From JAENWD01 sp963837165 (GTDB lineage: Bacteria; Acidobacteriota; Vicinamibacteria; Vicinamibacterales; JAENWD01), in the NCBI GenBank assembly GCA_963837165.1, contig CAWIMD010000011.1, positions 1 through 64,000 of the forward strand: a stretch of 64,000 nt of DNA, written 5' to 3'. Made by a program: the position numbers and the translations under genes. Under the pieces are notes generated by a model. It searched no databases. It saw only the letters and a list, made by a program, of their open reading frames with translations, and was not told where the DNA came from. Shown piece by piece: positions 61,633 through 64,000 of the stretch. Positions within the stretch are counted from its first letter, which is position 1; every line of letters begins with the position of its first letter.

Positions 61633-63509
61633 GAGGCACCCGCAAGCTGCTGTTCGTGTTCGGTCCGGTGGCCGGCATCGCGATGTTCGTCCTGGTCGTG
61701 TGGGTCGCGACGGTCTTCGTGAGCCGCAACGAATACCGGGACCCGTACCGGGCGCCTGCGGCAACGGTCGACCAGACGCCGCGGGCGGCGGGAGCGGCCG
61801 CCGAAACGGCCGCCGCGGAGACCAAGGCCAAGGCGACGCCCTACGTGGAGGCCGAGTACCGGACCTTCCCCATCGTCGGGAGCCGCGTGGCCATCTGGTC
61901 GGTCGCGCAGCTCCATCTCCTGTTCGCGGCCTTCGTGCTGGCCGTTCCACTCTTCGCGTTCATCATCGAGGTGATTGGCTACAAGACCGGAGATCTGCGA
62001 TACGACAGGCTCGCGCACGAGTTCACGAAGCTCCTGTCCGTCGCCTTCTCCCTCACGGCGACGTTCGGAGCGTTCCTGACGTTCATGCTCATCATCCTGT
62101 ATCCGAAGTTCACGAACTACCTGATGAGCGTGTTCTCTCCGACCTTTCTCCCCTACGTCCTGCTGTTCTTCTTCGAGGCCTTCTTCCTCTACGCCTACTA
62201 CTACGGCTGGGGGAAGTTCCATCCGCTGGTGCATCTGGCGCTGGGGCTCGGCCTCAACCTCGTGGGCACGGCGATCATGATGATCGCGAACGCCTGGCTC
62301 ACGTTCATGATGTCGCCGCGCGGGATCTCGGACTCGGGGGCGGTCCTCTCGGTCTGGGACGCCGTCTACAACTACACCTGGATGCCGATCAACGTCCATC
62401 GGTTCATCGCGAACATCGCCTTCGGCGGGTCGGTCGCGGCGGCCTACGCGGCCGTCAAGTTCCTGCAGGCGGAGACCGACGAGGAGCGCGCGCACTACGA
62501 CTGGATGGGATACATCGGCAACTTCGTGGCGATCAGCGCCTTCCTGCCGCTTCCCTTCGCCGGCTACTGGCTCGCGAAGGAGATCTACGCGTTCTCGCAG
62601 ACGCTCGGCCTCACGATGATGGGCGGGGCGTTCTCGTGGCTCTTCATCATCCAGGCGGTCCTGATCGGGAACCTCTTCCTCGCGGCGAACTACTATCTGT
62701 GGCTCGGCATGGGCCGGGTCGAGGGAGTGCAGCCGCTGCAGCGGTTCATCAAGTACCTGCTCATCGGGATCACGCTCTGCTTCATGGTGTGGGCGACGCC
62801 CCGTTCGATCATCGCGACGGTCTCGGAGATCCGGGCGATGGGAGGGTCGGCGCACCCGATCCTGGGCTACCTCGGCGTGATGTCCGCCAAGAACACCGCC
62901 GTGAACATCCTGATCCTCACGACCTTCATGAGCTTCCTGCTCTACCGCAGGACGGGCAAGGTGGCGACGGTGGCGTGGGCGAGGGCGGGCCATGCGGCGC
63001 AGCTCACCATCTTCGCGGCCGCCGCGGTGTTCGTCATCTTCCTCGGCGTCTACGGGTACTTCGTGGAGGCGACGGTCCGCATCCGGCTCTCGGTGCCCCA
63101 GGTCGGCTCGGTGCTGTTCGCGATGGTGTCGATCACCGCCATCGATGTCTTCCTGTTCCGCGGGGCGAAGCGGACCGGTGAGGTGCGCTGGGGGAAGATC
63201 CCGGCGATCTCGCAATACGTGCTGATCTTCATCGCGGTCACCTTCACGTGGCTCATGGGTCTCATGGGCTACGTCCGGTCCGGGCTGCGCCAGCATTGGC
63301 ATGTCTACGGCGTGATGCGCGATCGTTCCGTCGACGCGTTCACGCCCACGCTGGGCTTCGCGACCGCGGTCGTCTCGGTGACCGTGCTGATGTTCTTCGT
63401 CCTCATCGGCGTCGTGTTCTGGCTCGCGAGCCTGCACGACCGCGCGGATTTCCAGCGGCGGACCACGGCGATCCACCCCGCCGACGCGCCCGAGGCGGAA
63501 CTGACATGA
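61629..63509 (+). CDS. Cytochrome bd-superfamily subunit I-like membrane protein
   Basis: 626 residues, an N-terminal TM and a 45-residue linker followed by a CydA-like core. Motifs that match CydA: HLLFAAFVLAVP (His96), FFFEAFFLYAYYYGW (Glu183), GLNLVGTAIMMIANAWL and MPINVHRFIANIAFGG (His257). The quinol-binding GRQPW motif is absent; the equivalent reads GYWLAKEIYAFSQTLG. So a bd-type heme core is likely but quinol oxidation is not. It lies between ActE and another cytochrome c, which makes cytochrome c the likely electron donor. Overlaps both neighbours by 4 bp. Confidence 0.82.
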   Translation: MRGTRKLLFVFGPVAGIAMFVLVVWVATVFVSRNEYRDPYRAPAATVDQTPRAAGAAAETAAAETKAKATPYVEAEYRTFPIVGSRVAIWSVAQLHLLFAAFVLAVPLFAFIIEVIGYKTGDLRYDRLAHEFTKLLSVAFSLTATFGAFLTFMLIILYPKFTNYLMSVFSPTFLPYVLLFFFEAFFLYAYYYGWGKFHPLVHLALGLGLNLVGTAIMMIANAWLTFMMSPRGISDSGAVLSVWDAVYNYTWMPINVHRFIANIAFGGSVAAAYAAVKFLQAETDEERAHYDWMGYIGNFVAISAFLPLPFAGYWLAKEIYAFSQTLGLTMMGGAFSWLFIIQAVLIGNLFLAANYYLWLGMGRVEGVQPLQRFIKYLLIGITLCFMVWATPRSIIATVSEIRAMGGSAHPILGYLGVMSAKNTAVNILILTTFMSFLLYRRTGKVATVAWARAGHAAQLTIFAAAAVFVIFLGVYGYFVEATVRIRLSVPQVGSVLFAMVSITAIDVFLFRGAKRTGEVRWGKIPAISQYVLIFIAVTFTWLMGLMGYVRSGLRQHWHVYGVMRDRSVDAFTPTLGFATAVVSVTVLMFFVLIGVVFWLASLHDRADFQRRTTAIHPADAPEAELT

Positions 63510-64000
63510 CGGTCCCGGTCATCGCCCGGATCGGCGCCCTCGTGGTCGCCACGACGGCGTTTTACGCCTATGTGGGCCAGATGGTGCCGCAGAAGGAAGT
63601 GCAGCCCCCGGCCGAGATCGTGCTGAAGACCGACCTGACCACGGCCGACATGGTCGGGGTCGGCCGGCAAATCATGGAGGGCAAGGGACTCTGCTTCACG
63701 TGTCACACGATCGGGAAGACCGGCGCGCTCCGGTTCCCCGACCTCGCGGGAGTCGGGCTTCGTGCGAAGACCCGCGTCCCGGGCCTGAGCGATATCGAGT
63801 ACTTCGCCCAGACGCTGTACGAGCCCAACGCCTTCATCGTGCCGGGATTCAATCCAGGGATGCCGACCATCAACAAGCCTCCGATCGGCCTGACCGACCA
63901 GGAGATCCTCTGTGTGATGGCGTACCTCCAGTCCCTCGGCGGCACGCCGACGGTCACGCTCCAGACGAAGCACCACTACAACAGTGGCGCGGCGACGACG
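63506..64000 (+). CDS. Cytochrome c, membrane-anchored, truncated by window end
   Basis: The 165 codons in the window have an N-terminal anchor (IARIGALVVATTAFYAYVG), a heme c site CFTCH (from residue 63), and a Met-bearing loop FNPGMPTINKPP as probable sixth ligand. ATG 63506 overlaps the bd-like gene stop (ATGA). The frame is open to position 64000. Likely electron donor or subunit for the bd-like protein. What follows is outside the window. Confidence 0.8.
   Translation, partial: MTVPVIARIGALVVATTAFYAYVGQMVPQKEVQPPAEIVLKTDLTTADMVGVGRQIMEGKGLCFTCHTIGKTGALRFPDLAGVGLRAKTRVPGLSDIEYFAQTLYEPNAFIVPGFNPGMPTINKPPIGLTDQEILCVMAYLQSLGGTPTVTLQTKHHYNSGAATT

Overview
The window looks like chromosomal DNA of a high-GC Acidobacteriota, most likely a Vicinamibacteria-type organism. 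The lineage is inferred from content, not computed. The markers are several VWFA-related secreted proteins of the acidobacterial type, a collapsed ADOP-type permease gene, a tricorn protease, alternative complex III subunits, and intergenic repeats of kinds that are common in these genomes. No transposase, integrase or phage gene was seen.

Layout. 1-2198: an atypical initiator-like tRNA and a minus-strand modABC molybdate transporter. 2199-8573: a compact plus-strand histidine operon, hisI-G-D-C-B-H-F-A, preceded by a His-rich leader peptide and an intrinsic terminator that together make a classical attenuator. 8745-13584: a DUF4097 protein, a class C acid phosphatase, an AAA ATPase with a palindromic operator, an MFS transporter and a frameshifted DUF2892 gene. 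13634-15206: an AT-richer insert, bounded by a duplicated TPR-gene 3' end, with a Cys-rich secreted miniprotein and an unknown partner. 15207-23376: a TetR-regulated efflux operon with an HlyD adaptor, two ABC ATPases, TolC, two permeases and a TPR protein. 23444-35378: housekeeping and secreted enzymes (SDR, geranylgeranyl-reductase-like, PIG-L, DAO, carboxylesterase, SRPBCC-methyltransferase fusion, purEK). 35399-40967: a frameshifted sodium/solute symporter with a tiny membrane ORF before it, a tricorn protease, and G-rich and 9-mer repeat arrays. 40968-54247: a long minus-strand cluster of argH, two M61 peptidases and four VWFA-related proteins.

54294-54947 holds the most striking single gene. 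It is a two-domain protein disulfide oxidoreductase whose second CxxC is interrupted by an in-frame UGA at the first Cys, followed at a suitable distance by a SECIS-like hairpin. I interpret it as a selenoprotein. argG and a MoaF-like protein follow.

57165-64000 is a respiratory cluster under a good sigma70-type promoter: ActA (pentaheme), ActB (Fe-S/Mo-like), ActE (monoheme), a cytochrome bd-superfamily subunit I without the quinol-oxidase GRQPW motif, and a further cytochrome c that runs off the window. It looks like a periplasmic electron-transfer module joined to a bd-like membrane core.

Two window-wide patterns matter for anyone using this annotation. First, all three broken reading frames can be repaired by removing one G directly before a TAC in a GTAC context. 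This suggests a systematic sequencing artefact rather than true pseudogenes. Second, several promoters place the -10 box about 6 nt before the start codon, which suggests leaderless transcripts.
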